DNA from: an uncultured Anaerotruncus sp.
GTDB lineage: Bacteria; Bacillota; Clostridia; Oscillospirales; CAG-272
NCBI GenBank assembly: GCA_905210995.1
Contig: CAJLZE010000012.1
Coordinates: 1 to 38,673 of the forward strand
Length of the DNA: 38,673 nucleotides
Direction of reading: 5' to 3'
The notes under the pieces were generated by a model. That model saw only the letters and a program-made list of their open reading frames with translations, made no database searches and was not told the DNA's origin. The position numbers and the translations under genes were made by a program. Within the stretch, counting starts at the first letter, position 1; each line of letters opens with the position of its first letter. This document shows positions 1-7,926 of the stretch, one piece after another.

Positions 1-728
1 TTTGCATTCGTATAGAATGTTGATCCCGGCTGATATGCCGCATAGGAAGCGGAAGAACTCGTTCCCCAGCCCTTGAAGGTGTATCCTGTGCGAGAAGGCG
101 TTGCAGTTGGCAAGGTTGCATTGGTAAAGTGCTTCTTGGTGATACCCGACGGCGCACCCGAACCGCCATTCGCATTGAACGAGATGGTATAAGTGCTTTC
201 GTAGTAATACACCGTTGCGGAGCTGCTTTCCGATGAAAAGCTGCCCGAAACCGATGATTTAGACGGCGTATATCCGCTGATCGTCGGAGAGTAGATGGTG
301 TAGCTTGAACCGCGCTTTCCGTAAGCGGTTTTGTCCACTGTCGCTGTTCTGCGCGATACGCCGTACACATAGTGGACGACCATTTTGCAGGCTTTTTCGT
401 AATATACGGTATAGCTTCCCGTTCCGTGACGGACATAGTTGGATGCGGGAAAGTTCCAGGAAATCATAGAGCCGGTCACAACGGCATCACTGTCGTTTTT
501 CAGAACATAGCCGTCAAAAGAAGGCGAGGTGATCCGAAGCGCATTTCTTGTGTCAGCTGCAGCGTCAACCGTTCCGCTTTTCGTATCCAACACTTTGCCT
601 TCCGAGGTTTTATAGGTTATCGTGTAGTTCATCGGGTAACTGTACGCCGATACCGGAAGCGAAATCGCCCCGACAAGCGTCATGACCACAAGGAACAGCG
701 ACAGAATTCTGATTGCGTTTTTCTTCAT
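1..728 (-). CDS. Secreted repeat protein, MucBP-like and Listeria-Bacteroides-type repeats (partial)
   Basis: The frame opens at an ATG at 728 and is still open at the left edge, so about 242 residues are visible and the C-terminus is missing. Residues 1-28 form a signal peptide (MKKN, a hydrophobic core, then PVSA). Further on there is a MucBP-like stretch (VVHYVYG...). Nearer the window edge is a segment beginning YTISFNANGGSG and ending GYTFKGW, which resembles Listeria-Bacteroides/Flg_new repeats of Gram-positive surface proteins. The start overlaps the stop of the upstream gene as ATGA and has a GGAGGA ribosome site, so it is translationally coupled to the pilus operon. I infer an exported adhesin or pilus-associated surface protein. 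Whether it has an LPXTG or other anchor cannot be seen. Confidence 0.82.
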   Translation of the reverse strand, partial: MKKNAIRILSLFLVVMTLVGAISLPVSAYSYPMNYTITYKTSEGKVLDTKSGTVDAAADTRNALRITSPSFDGYVLKNDSDAVVTGSMISWNFPASNYVRHGTGSYTVYYEKACKMVVHYVYGVSRRTATVDKTAYGKRGSSYTIYSPTISGYTPSKSSVSGSFSSESSSATVYYYESTYTISFNANGGSGAPSGITKKHFTNATLPTATPSRTGYTFKGWGTSSSASYAAYQPGSTFYTNA

Positions 729-1075
729 TCGGCATCCTCCTTAACGCCAGGAATGACCGCGACATCGCCGTCAATGCCGGGCTTGTCATCCCGGCTCCCG
801 TCAACGGGCTGTTCGACATCGATGTGGACATCCCCGGTACCGGGCTTGCTGTCATCCGGCTTGTCCGTTTCCGTTCCACTGTCCGAATCAATCGGAGGGA
901 TTACGGGATCGGGATCATCTGGCTTTTCCGTGGAAGAGGTGATATCAGTCGAAGGTTCCACGGGTTCCTCCGGCTGTTTGCCGTTTTTAACGGCAAAGAG
1001 GATAACCGTCGCAACGATTGCCAGCGTGACAAGTGCGACGATCACCATTGTAATCGTAGTTGTTTTCTTGTTCAT
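725..1075 (-). CDS. Single-pass membrane protein with acidic Pro-rich tail
   Basis: This 116-residue protein has a short basic N-terminus (MNKKTTT), one hydrophobic segment at about residues 8-29, and a long low-complexity tail rich in Asp, Glu, Pro, Ser and Thr. I recognise no named domain. It is likely anchored in the membrane with the tail outside, perhaps as a spacer in the cell wall. The start has an AAGGAG ribosome site. The gene follows the pilus genes closely and overlaps the secreted repeat protein by 4 nt, so it probably belongs to the pilus operon. Function is unknown. Confidence 0.75.
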   Translation of the reverse strand: MNKKTTTITMVIVALVTLAIVATVILFAVKNGKQPEEPVEPSTDITSSTEKPDDPDPVIPPIDSDSGTETDKPDDSKPGTGDVHIDVEQPVDGSRDDKPGIDGDVAVIPGVKEDAE

Positions 1076-1085
1076 AAGGCTCCTT

Positions 1086-1562
1086 TCACTTGAATTTGTA
1101 ATAACTCGAGACCGTTATCGGCACTTCGAGGCTTTTGTAGGTGTTGCCGTTCCATTTTATCGGAAAGACAACCGTGTATCTGACGGTTATGCCGAAGCCG
1201 TCACCACGCAAAACCTTTACTTCCGGTTCGACCAGGGTGCAATTTCCGTTATCATAACGGTATACCGAGTCCGACTGTGTAAAGCCGAGAGATGGCAGAC
1301 AACCGTTTGCAAGGTTTTCATAGTCTACATAGACCTCATACGCTTCGCCCTGCTTAACGGCATTGAAAGCGACGGTTGCATAATCCGAAATATAGCCGTC
1401 CAGCTTATGCTTCATATCCCGTTTCTGTATCTGCACCTGTGACAGAAGCCCCATGTACAGGATCAGAACCGAGAGCAGCATGGAAATGAAAACGACGATG
1501 ACGCACAACCAGATGTACGCATCGCCGTTTTTGTCTTTCAGAGCTTCTTTGATGTGATTCAA
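1086..1562 (-). CDS. Minor pseudopilin-like (TadE-like) membrane protein
   Basis: About 158 residues. The N-terminus has a charged stretch, then NGDAYIW, then a hydrophobic helix (about residues 16-38), then an extracellular domain with VYVDYENL and a C-terminal beta-rich part. This matches a small type IV/Tad minor pilin layout. The start is uncertain: TTG at 1562 has the GAGGTG ribosome site at good spacing, and GTG at 1571 is the alternative. It lies just after the DUF4320-like gene and before the acidic-tail protein. The NGDAY motif parallels SGEGY in the two other pilin-like proteins of this locus and may be the prepilin peptidase site. Family assignment is an inference from layout and context. 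Confidence 0.7.
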   Translation of the reverse strand: MNHIKEALKDKNGDAYIWLCVIVVFISMLLSVLILYMGLLSQVQIQKRDMKHKLDGYISDYATVAFNAVKQGEAYEVYVDYENLANGCLPSLGFTQSDSVYRYDNGNCTLVEPEVKVLRGDGFGITVRYTVVFPIKWNGNTYKSLEVPITVSSYYKFK

Positions 1563-1572
1563 GCACCTCACC

Positions 1573-2046
1573 TCATTTCCAATAGACCTGCGACAGTCCG
1601 CTTGACGACGCCTTGAGGCTGATGGGGAGAACAAAATCCCCGAAGCCGGGCATCCGAAGCTGATAGGTGACGGTACAGATGATCCGGTCGCCAAGCTGTA
1701 CTTTGCCGTTTGCATCGTATAGCTGACTTCCGTCAAAGGAATATCCGAAATCGATTCCGGTCTGCTTCTTCAGCTCGGCAGCATAACTGTCTACCGCGAC
1801 CGTTCCGTTCAGTGTCGCATAGTCGGTTATCTGATCGGACACGGTCTTGAGATTTTGGTTCAGAGCCACCAGAGAAACAACATTGACGGCAAAGACAAGG
1901 ACAAAGGCGACAATCATGACTGTGACTGCCACATCGACATAGCCCTCGCCGCTCTTGTTGTTAAGGAAAGTAAAAGCGCGCTTTTGCTTTCGGGCTTGCA
2001 CCGGATGTCTTTTGCTTTTTGATTTCTTAATATTCAAGTCTTTCAT
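1573..2046 (-). CDS. DUF4320-like / TadE-like pseudopilin
   Basis: 157 residues from an ATG at 2046 that overlaps the stop of tadC (ATGA). After a very basic N-terminus comes SGEGYVD and then a 25-residue hydrophobic helix, followed by a soluble domain ending SSSGLSQVYWK. The shape is that of DUF4320/TadE minor pilins found with Tad-type export systems in Clostridia elements. The SGEGYVD motif is nearly identical to SGEGYID in the candidate major pilin at 7633-7875, which supports processing by the same peptidase. It probably forms part of the pilus base or tip, but no function is demonstrated by sequence alone. Confidence 0.75.
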   Translation of the reverse strand: MKDLNIKKSKSKRHPVQARKQKRAFTFLNNKSGEGYVDVAVTVMIVAFVLVFAVNVVSLVALNQNLKTVSDQITDYATLNGTVAVDSYAAELKKQTGIDFGYSFDGSQLYDANGKVQLGDRIICTVTYQLRMPGFGDFVLPISLKASSSGLSQVYWK

Positions 2047-2915
2047 CCGAACAGCCCTCCGAGTGACGACAGCAGTGTCTGCCCGATCACCACCACATAG
2101 ATCAGCATAAAGCATACGAGAAGCACCATCGAAAGCCGTTTGACACGCTTGGGGGCTTTGCTCGCCTCCGCTTTCAGTGCGGTGCGCTGCGCTTCGGCAA
2201 ACTTGATATTGAGAAGTGCCCAATAGACTGCTGTATTGTCACCGTTCAGCGTGCTTTTCAGCCCCATCACGATGTCGGGCATCATGGAGCCGCCGACTCT
2301 TGCGGCAAGACGGGAGAGGGCGACTTCCGCCGTTCCCGAACGCATATCCGCAACCGTGATTTCCAGCTCGCGGCGGAGTTCCGGTCCGGCATTTTCTTTG
2401 AAGTTATCAAGAATGGTGATGATGTCCCGGCTTCGTTCCAGCGACTTTTCTATGGTGGAGGACAGCATCGGGAGATCCGCCTCGATTTTGCGACGGCGTT
2501 CTTTGATCCGGTTGCTGACCTTGCGCGATTCGTTGACATACATCAGCACCGACGCGCCGAGCGCAATCAGCGCAAGCAGCTTGGACACGAAAAACAGGGG
2601 GATGGCAAACAGTGCGACAAAACCGGATTTTACAATGCAGTTCGCAATGTACTGTTCCGGGGTCGTCGGCATGTCCGCCGTTCGCAGGTCGGCTTCCAGC
2701 TGCAGTCGTTTGTATTCGTTGATTTTCAGCTTGCCGGCAAGGGTTCCCGCAATCTCCTTCAGCCAAAGCTCTATCGGATTGGTTTTCTTATTCTGCCTTT
2801 TCCCGAGATTGTGCGTGGATTTGGAAACTGCGAAGGACGGAACACGGAGCAGATCCGACAGGATCAGTCCGAGTCCCAGAGAGGCAACGGTTGCCACAAG
2901 AATGGGTATGATCAT
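2043..2915 (-). CDS. tadC: TadC-like type II secretion F-domain inner-membrane protein
   Basis: 290 residues with an N-terminal transmembrane helix, a central pair of helices (about 110-145), a cytoplasmic T2SF-type domain (LPMLSSTIEKSLERSRDI) and a C-terminal hydrophobic helix. GspF/TadB/TadC proteins form the membrane platform on which the TadA ATPase acts to assemble pilin. It follows the tadB-like gene directly on the same strand, and its stop overlaps the next start. The order tadA-tadB-tadC is the canonical one, which supports the call beyond the fold-level resemblance. Confidence 0.85.
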   Translation of the reverse strand: MIIPILVATVASLGLGLILSDLLRVPSFAVSKSTHNLGKRQNKKTNPIELWLKEIAGTLAGKLKINEYKRLQLEADLRTADMPTTPEQYIANCIVKSGFVALFAIPLFFVSKLLALIALGASVLMYVNESRKVSNRIKERRRKIEADLPMLSSTIEKSLERSRDIITILDNFKENAGPELRRELEITVADMRSGTAEVALSRLAARVGGSMMPDIVMGLKSTLNGDNTAVYWALLNIKFAEAQRTALKAEASKAPKRVKRLSMVLLVCFMLIYVVVIGQTLLSSLGGLFG

Positions 2916-2926
2916 CGGCTGTCACC

Positions 2927-3853
2927 TCACTTTCTGTATTCGATGGGCTTCGTGTATCGGAACATGAGAAGCCCCGTTATAATAATGGCGAATCCGCAGA
3001 CCGCAAGCACGAGCTTGCCCGCAACCGTGTGCATGAGCGCATTGTACCAATCCTGATTCAACGCGTACAGAAGCGGAATGTTGACAAGCACAAGCCCCGC
3101 CATCATGAAATATTCGGTGCGCGCGGCATTCAGCACGACCTTGACCTCGGCATTTGCCTGGCGGACATCAGACAGGGCTTCCACCGTGGACATGAGCGAC
3201 TTTTTCAGCGTGCGGTCATCCTGACACATGATCAGCGTGTCGCACCATCGCTCAAAAGCAGAGTTTTTCACCCGTTCCTTCAGATGGCGAAGCGCCTGCT
3301 TGGTGTTGGAGGAGATCATCGTACTTTCCGCCACAAAATCCGCAAAGATTTCGCGGATCGGAGGACGCAGGTTCGGGACGGTTTCCCGTACCGCCGTGAT
3401 AATGTCATCGGTGCGCAGATAGGCGGTTGTGGTCAGCGAGAGTGCGTTTTCGAGATCCTGCTGAATGTGATTGTTGTAGTAGCTGATTGTCCTTTTGGCA
3501 TAGGCAAACGGAATCAGCGCAAAGGCAATGGCAAGAACGGGGATCAGAAACGCATTTCCGATGGCAATTGCCACGATGCATCCGATCAGCATCAATAAAA
3601 GCGAAGACGCACACGCAATGGTGAACTGTCCGCCTTTGCCCGTTGTAATCAGTGCATCGCGGATTCGGTTCAGCTCGACGGTCAGTTTTCTGGATTTCTT
3701 TCTTCCTTTCTGTGCCAACACCTTGTCGCGGAGTGTTTGTTTGGGAGAGACAAACTTCATGAGATCTGTCGTGATTCTCTCGGGAGTCAGTCCGAGCAGA
3801 CAGATGACGGCAATGACAGAGAGAAGAAAACAGATAAGATAGACATAGGTCAT
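2927..3853 (-). CDS. tadB: TadB-like type II secretion F-domain inner-membrane protein
   Basis: 308 residues starting at an ATG at 3853 that overlaps the tadA stop. It has an N-terminal transmembrane helix, a pair of helices near residues 80-120, a cytoplasmic domain with TAYLRTDDIITAVRE and LKERVKNSAFERWCDTL, and two C-terminal helices. This is the TadB/GspF platform fold. An in-frame start 10 codons upstream exists, but it lies inside tadA and lacks a better ribosome site. Paired with tadC, it should form the hetero-oligomeric membrane platform of the pilus machine. Confidence 0.85.
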   Translation of the reverse strand: MTYVYLICFLLSVIAVICLLGLTPERITTDLMKFVSPKQTLRDKVLAQKGRKKSRKLTVELNRIRDALITTGKGGQFTIACASSLLLMLIGCIVAIAIGNAFLIPVLAIAFALIPFAYAKRTISYYNNHIQQDLENALSLTTTAYLRTDDIITAVRETVPNLRPPIREIFADFVAESTMISSNTKQALRHLKERVKNSAFERWCDTLIMCQDDRTLKKSLMSTVEALSDVRQANAEVKVVLNAARTEYFMMAGLVLVNIPLLYALNQDWYNALMHTVAGKLVLAVCGFAIIITGLLMFRYTKPIEYRK

Positions 3854-5169
3854 TCGGCTTCTGCCTCCTTTCTGACGGTACAAAAACGCCCGAGCAGCTC
3901 CTGCGGCACTCCCGATCTTGTCAGGATGGTGCAGAGATGCCCGGACGGCGGGTTGACTTTTTCAAAGTCGCCTTTGATGGTGAAATGCCCGTTTTTATAT
4001 TCGTTTTCCGTGATGTTGTAGCGGTAGAGACAACGGTATTCCGCCTGTCCGCCGGGCGCGACATACACCTCGGAGATGTCCATGACCTTACGACTGTTGT
4101 CCTCGCATTTGTGAGCAAAGACCACAAGCGGAAACGCCTGACGCGCCTGACTGAGCGATACTTCCATGCCAAGCTCAAATCTGCGCTGGCACAGGAGTGC
4201 GATTCTGCCGTGCGCCGCTTCACCGGGACCGGAGTGAACGGTTGTCACAACGGTATGTCCCGTAAGCGAGGCTTCCACGGTGGAGTTTGCCTCGGCATCG
4301 CGGATTTCTCCGACCGCCACAATGTCGGGATCGAATCGGAGTGCCGCAACCACCAGTTCTTCCTGCGAGATGTTGTAAGCGCCGTTGTCGCTCGGTCGGG
4401 AGAGCGTATGCACGACATTATTCTGTACCTCTCCGAAGCGGTTCCGTTTGATGAGAAACAGCTCGCGTGCGCCGGATTCGATGGTGTAGATACGCTTGTC
4501 ATCGGGAATGCTCCCGAGCAGTGCGTTAAGAAGCGTTGTTTTACCCGAGGAGGTTCGACCCGCGACCACAAGGCTGACGCCGTATCGGACGCACATTTCG
4601 AGGAATTCCATGATTTCCTCAGTTGCCATTCCGCTGTCAATGAGGCACTTGCGATCCACACGCTGCGGGTGCAAAAGACGAATGGAAACGGAAATGCCGC
4701 AGTCCTCATCCACAACGGGACTCTTGATCGCCGTAATACGGGTATTGCCGGGCAGGTGTCCCTGTGCAATGGGCATGGCGTTGTCGATAATCATACCACT
4801 GTGATGCAGAAGGCGTTTGACAATATCGACCGCATGACCGGGCGAATGGAAGTGTTCCTCGGTTTTGACCATTCTGCCGTCCGAGTAGGTCAGCACCACA
4901 TCGTCCCATGCGTTGACATTGATCTCATCGATGTCGGATGCGCCGAGATAGGGTGTCAGAATCGAATATTCGACCATTTCGGAGTAGAGACGGTTGACCA
5001 GCTCTTCATCGGTGAAGCTGTCCACCAGGTAGCCGTTGTCCAGCACGAATTTTTCAATATACGCCTTGAGCTGATCGTGTTTGTCCTCGTCCGTGAGCGC
5101 GGTGGCGTAGTATTTTGAGATATAGAGTTGTGTTTCTTCGAGTGCTTTCCAAAGGTCAGTCCGCGTCAT
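3850..5169 (-). CDS. tadA: TadA/CpaF family pilus assembly ATPase
   Basis: 439 residues. Walker A is GRTSSGKT at 204-211, the Walker B region is around 282-290 (PDIVAVGEIRD), and the His box is GHTVVTTVHS at 304-313. The N-terminal domain (about 60-160) has the DEINVNAWDDV segment typical of CpaF proteins. The family is a hexameric cytoplasmic ATPase that powers Flp/Tad pilus assembly. The start overlaps the end of the TadZ-like gene and the stop overlaps tadB, so all three are translationally coupled. All key motifs are intact, so the motor is likely functional. VirB11-like conjugation ATPases are related, but the flanking TadB/TadC and CpaB genes favour a Tad system. Confidence 0.95.
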   Translation of the reverse strand: MTRTDLWKALEETQLYISKYYATALTDEDKHDQLKAYIEKFVLDNGYLVDSFTDEELVNRLYSEMVEYSILTPYLGASDIDEINVNAWDDVVLTYSDGRMVKTEEHFHSPGHAVDIVKRLLHHSGMIIDNAMPIAQGHLPGNTRITAIKSPVVDEDCGISVSIRLLHPQRVDRKCLIDSGMATEEIMEFLEMCVRYGVSLVVAGRTSSGKTTLLNALLGSIPDDKRIYTIESGARELFLIKRNRFGEVQNNVVHTLSRPSDNGAYNISQEELVVAALRFDPDIVAVGEIRDAEANSTVEASLTGHTVVTTVHSGPGEAAHGRIALLCQRRFELGMEVSLSQARQAFPLVVFAHKCEDNSRKVMDISEVYVAPGGQAEYRCLYRYNITENEYKNGHFTIKGDFEKVNPPSGHLCTILTRSGVPQELLGRFCTVRKEAEAE

Positions 5170-5917
5170 ACTCTACCACCTTCCTTGCAATCTCGGTGAT
5201 ACGGCTCTGGAACTTCTTGTCGGTGGTTTTCTCATATAGCGTCCCTTTCTGCGCCTGTTCCTTGACCTGCCGACTGTACGGAAGCGTAAACGCAAGATCC
5301 TTCAGATGGGATTTGGCTTCTTCAATCGGCATAAAAACATCTGCGTTCGGGGTGTTCAGTCCCTGTATCTGCTTTTCCGACTGATACTTGCTGTCCACAT
5401 ACAGCGGGAGCTGTGAGAGGTAGTAGCTGATGCTCCGCAGGTCGGGGGAAGCGAGACGGATGATCTGATCGGCAAGCTCCACGGCAGTGGAAGCAAGCGG
5501 ATTGGATTCAAGGCTGCTCACGCAGTCCACAATCACATAATCCGCAAGCTCCGAAAGACGCGCAAGCAGTTCTTCGGCTTTGGCGCGACCGAAACGCGGA
5601 TAGGTGAATTTGTTCTCACCGTCCTTGTAGCCGATAAAGCCGAAATTCTGACGGCTCTTGACAGTCACAAGGTTTTTGATGATTTCCTCCTTCTCAATAT
5701 CCGTCTTTGAGAGAGGAACACCGACCGAGCCGTTGTCCTCCGGCTTATCGTTCGGGAAGATGACAGGAATCATCGGGGTTTCAATGTCTGTAAACAGGAC
5801 GATGACCGTAGATTCGAAGTTGTCATAGATGGCGGTCGCCAGCTTGACCGCAAAGGTGGACTTGCCGGAGGCGGGAGAACCCCACACGGCAATGATTTTT
5901 CCTTTTTCTGCTTTCAT
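5156..5917 (-). CDS. TadZ/CpaE-like P-loop ATPase
   Basis: About 253 residues. A Walker A-type loop, GSPASGKST, lies near the N-terminus, followed by VIVLFTDIETP and, further on, YVIVDCVSS, as in ParA/MinD-type ATPases. In Tad systems TadZ/CpaE localises the pilus machine. The ATG at 5917 follows GGTGG at good spacing; a GTG three codons earlier (5926) would overlap cpaB by 8 nt. It lies between cpaB and tadA, the normal place for tadZ. It lacks an obvious receiver domain at the N-terminus, unlike classical CpaE, so it is a short form. Confidence 0.8.
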   Translation of the reverse strand: MKAEKGKIIAVWGSPASGKSTFAVKLATAIYDNFESTVIVLFTDIETPMIPVIFPNDKPEDNGSVGVPLSKTDIEKEEIIKNLVTVKSRQNFGFIGYKDGENKFTYPRFGRAKAEELLARLSELADYVIVDCVSSLESNPLASTAVELADQIIRLASPDLRSISYYLSQLPLYVDSKYQSEKQIQGLNTPNADVFMPIEEAKSHLKDLAFTLPYSRQVKEQAQKGTLYEKTTDKKFQSRITEIARKVVEYDAD

Positions 5918-5918
5918 A

Positions 5919-6656
5919 TCAGCCACCCGCCTTCAGTACCTTGTCCTGCTCGGCAAGATATTTTGCGGCGGTTTCGCTGTCCCCGCGATATTCCAGTGCC
6001 ACATGGAGAGAGCCGGTTTTATCGTAGAGCGAGAGCAGCTCCGCCTGTTCCGCATTCACAAGGAAGGTGATGGTGACGGGCTGTGTGCCGTCCTCCACAT
6101 CCTCGTGATCCACACCCTGCGAGGTCGTGGTCGTAATAACCTTGACATACTGCAGTTCCTTCGGCGTAAACGCGCGGTTTTCGGTGTTGTCATAGACAAT
6201 GATGCTGACGATATCGCCCGTGCGGAGCTTGCCGGAAAAGCCGTTGCCGAAGGACGGAATGGTGACGCTGATGGCTTTCTTGCCGCTGCCGAGGTTTCCA
6301 AGCAGGTCTTTTGCTGTCTTTTCGGTTCCGGTCAGCTTTTCTTTCAGAATATAGTCCCCGGCATAGAGATCACTCTTGGCACACTTGCCGATGACATCCT
6401 CGGTCTTTGTGACAAGCCCTCCGGGAAGGTTATGCCTGCCGACCTCCACCACTGCGACATCATCCGCACCGATCACAGCACCGGCGTCCACCTGCCGTAT
6501 CACACGCACGATTGCCACCTTGCCGTCCGAAATGCGGTTGACGACCGGAGCAACACCGAAGCAGATCAGCAGTGCCGCAACAATGCAGATAATGCCGATG
6601 ACCGTGCGGTTGCCGATCCCGTGAGAGCCGGTACCTTTGTTTTCTTTCTTTTTCAT
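5919..6656 (-). CDS. cpaB: CpaB/RcpC-like pilus assembly protein with SAF domain
   Basis: 245 residues from an ATG at 6656 preceded by AAAGGAAAC. One N-terminal transmembrane helix (about 18-38) is followed by a SAF-type beta-clip segment (VIRQVDAGAVIGADDV...GRHNLPGG) and an RcpC-like domain (GNGFSGKLRTGDIVSIIVYD). CpaB proteins sit outside the membrane in Tad systems. A TTG seven codons upstream is possible but lacks its own ribosome site. The gene lies directly downstream of an intrinsic terminator, so its expression may depend on readthrough or on a separate promoter. Confidence 0.87.
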   Translation of the reverse strand: MKKKENKGTGSHGIGNRTVIGIICIVAALLICFGVAPVVNRISDGKVAIVRVIRQVDAGAVIGADDVAVVEVGRHNLPGGLVTKTEDVIGKCAKSDLYAGDYILKEKLTGTEKTAKDLLGNLGSGKKAISVTIPSFGNGFSGKLRTGDIVSIIVYDNTENRAFTPKELQYVKVITTTTSQGVDHEDVEDGTQPVTITFLVNAEQAELLSLYDKTGSLHVALEYRGDSETAAKYLAEQDKVLKAGG

Positions 6657-6679
6657 GGTTTGTTTCCTTTCTGCCAACA

Positions 6680-6718
6680 GAAAAAAGCACCGTGATGCTT
6701 CACGATGCTTTTGTTGGC
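6680..6718 (-). terminator. Intrinsic terminator inside the pilus operon, flanked by an inverted repeat
   Basis: On the minus strand a 10-bp stem (arms 6700-6709 and 6686-6695, loop AGCA) is followed by a run of U (6681-6685). A second inverted pair, GCCAACA (6673-6679) and TGTTGGC (6712-6718), encloses it and could form a competing structure. It follows the RelE/ParE-like remnant and precedes cpaB. Confidence 0.75.
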
Positions 6719-6733
6719 TGATATTCGATTGTT

Positions 6734-6904
6734 TTAGTCTTCCTCGGGTTCTCCGAACAGAAGCTGCATGAAATTCCGCCGCCCGTACAGCACGCGGATG
6801 ATGAATACCTCGTTGTTTTCATAAATGAAAAATTCAAGATTTTTCAGATGCAAATATTCGCTTTGTACTTCAAAGTGACAACGATCCGCAGACGGAATGT
6901 CTGC
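6734..6904 (-). pseudogene. C-terminal remnant of a RelE/ParE-family toxin
   Basis: Reading the minus strand directly after the stop of the prepilin peptidase gene gives about 56 codons ending at TAA 6734-6736. The peptide includes LKNLEFFIYENNEVFIIRVL and then YGRRNFMQLLF, the typical last strands of RelE/ParE toxins (family pattern: FYRIE..., IVRVLH-R). No start codon or ribosome site precedes it and the first half of the family is absent, so it is a 5'-truncated relic. No antitoxin gene is visible beside it. It was probably left by a toxin-antitoxin cassette that once interrupted the operon, though an unrecognised overlapping start cannot be excluded. Confidence 0.72.
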
Positions 6905-7573
6905 TTATATAAAGAATGCCGCCATCACACCGACCGCAAGAAACGGGATCAGGGGATAAGAGTCCTTGTTGCTTCTGCCTTTTGCTTTGTTGTAGATCAG
7001 CGTAAAAATGACCGAGGCAAGAAGTCCGACAAGGTATCCGCCCACGCCGCGAACCGCACCGAGCAGAAATGCCGAAGCGGTTGAGAGCTTGATGTCAGCC
7101 CCTCCGAGTGTTTTGTGCGGGGGTAAGACCGCCATGGCAAGCTGCGGAAGGAAGACGATGCCGGCTCCGAGGAGCATAGAGAGAATGCCGATGCGCGGAA
7201 TGCTGCAGAGGGCAAGCGGAATCATGGCGATCCAAGCCCAATCTTCCGCCTTTCTCGTGCGGATGTCCGAAACCGAGGCATACAGCAAGAGATCGTAGAG
7301 GAGCAGTCCCTGCAATGCAACAAGGCTTGCGCCGTAGCGGATAAACAAAAGCACCGCAACCGCCATGGCAATACTTCCGCCGATTTCGGAGTACAGTCCT
7401 GTTTTGGTTTTCGCAAGACAGCGGACGGTCAGTACCGAGCTGACTATCGCAAAGGCGATGAAGCCTAACAGAAACAGCACGGCTTTGACGGCTTCCGTGT
7501 TGGCGGAAACCAACTCATAGACTCTTGTCGGATCAATCGGCATCACCGGTGTTACCGGAGGTAAAATCATCAT
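6905..7573 (-). CDS. Prepilin peptidase, A24 (TadV/CpaA) family
   Basis: 222 residues with at least six hydrophobic segments. Two aspartates expected for A24 peptidases are seen, one in SVSDIRTRK and one in GGADIKL (the GxGD-like position). This membrane aspartic protease removes the leader of Tad/Flp prepilins, and may act on the pilin at 7633-7875 and the two minor pilins downstream. ATG at 7573 is chosen because AAGGAG sits 6 nt upstream; a second ATG follows immediately. The gene lies between the pilin and cpaB. Confidence 0.9.
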   Translation of the reverse strand: MMILPPVTPVMPIDPTRVYELVSANTEAVKAVLFLLGFIAFAIVSSVLTVRCLAKTKTGLYSEIGGSIAMAVAVLLFIRYGASLVALQGLLLYDLLLYASVSDIRTRKAEDWAWIAMIPLALCSIPRIGILSMLLGAGIVFLPQLAMAVLPPHKTLGGADIKLSTASAFLLGAVRGVGGYLVGLLASVIFTLIYNKAKGRSNKDSYPLIPFLAVGVMAAFFI

Positions 7574-7599
7574 ACGCACTCCTTTCTTTTTGAGGTTGT

Positions 7600-7623
7600 G
7601 CGGGGACGGAAATCCGTCCCCGC
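7600..7623 (-). other. Perfect GC-rich hairpin between pilin and peptidase genes
   Basis: An 11-bp perfect inverted repeat (GCGGGGACGGA and its complement, AA loop) lies 9 nt after the pilin stop. No U-run follows on the minus strand, so it is more likely an mRNA-stabilising or partially attenuating structure than a full terminator. It would let pilin mRNA exceed the downstream genes. Confidence 0.7.
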
Positions 7624-7632
7624 AGTCGGTAC

Positions 7633-7875
7633 TTAGCCCTTATAATCGAACAGTCCCGAAATCTTCTGCGTGAGTGTCGGGAAGATGGTCGTGTTGAAGA
7701 GCGCATAGAGACCGGCAAGGATAACACCGCCGATGACAACACCGATGATGATTTTGACTCCGGTGTCGATGTAGCCTTCACCGGAGGTGGAGGCGAGAGC
7801 GGTTTTGGCGGAGATGACTGCCTTGTTCTTCATGGAAGCGAACTTGGACTTAATGTTGGCAAAAAACTTTTTCAT
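7633..7875 (-). CDS. Candidate major pilin (DUF6133-like)
   Basis: 80 residues: a basic N-terminus rich in Lys, the motif SGEGYID (about 31-37), one long hydrophobic helix (IIIGVVIGGVILAGLYALF) and a short polar tail. Small size, one helix and position upstream of an A24 peptidase fit a Flp-like major pilin. Cleavage after the Gly of SG/EGY is an inference from family behaviour. DUF6133 proteins are frequent on Clostridia elements. A strong hairpin immediately downstream fits a gene that needs higher expression than the rest of its operon. Confidence 0.82.
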   Translation of the reverse strand: MKKFFANIKSKFASMKNKAVISAKTALASTSGEGYIDTGVKIIIGVVIGGVILAGLYALFNTTIFPTLTQKISGLFDYKG

Positions 7876-7926
7876 ACTGAAATACCTCTTTCTTTTTCTT
7901 TTGATTTTTTGTTTGTTAATTGCAGA

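Noticed and set aside
372..1442. Plus-strand frame of 356 codons crossing three minus-strand genes
   Set aside because: The minus strand has signal peptides, coupled ATGA starts and ribosome sites; the plus frame has none.
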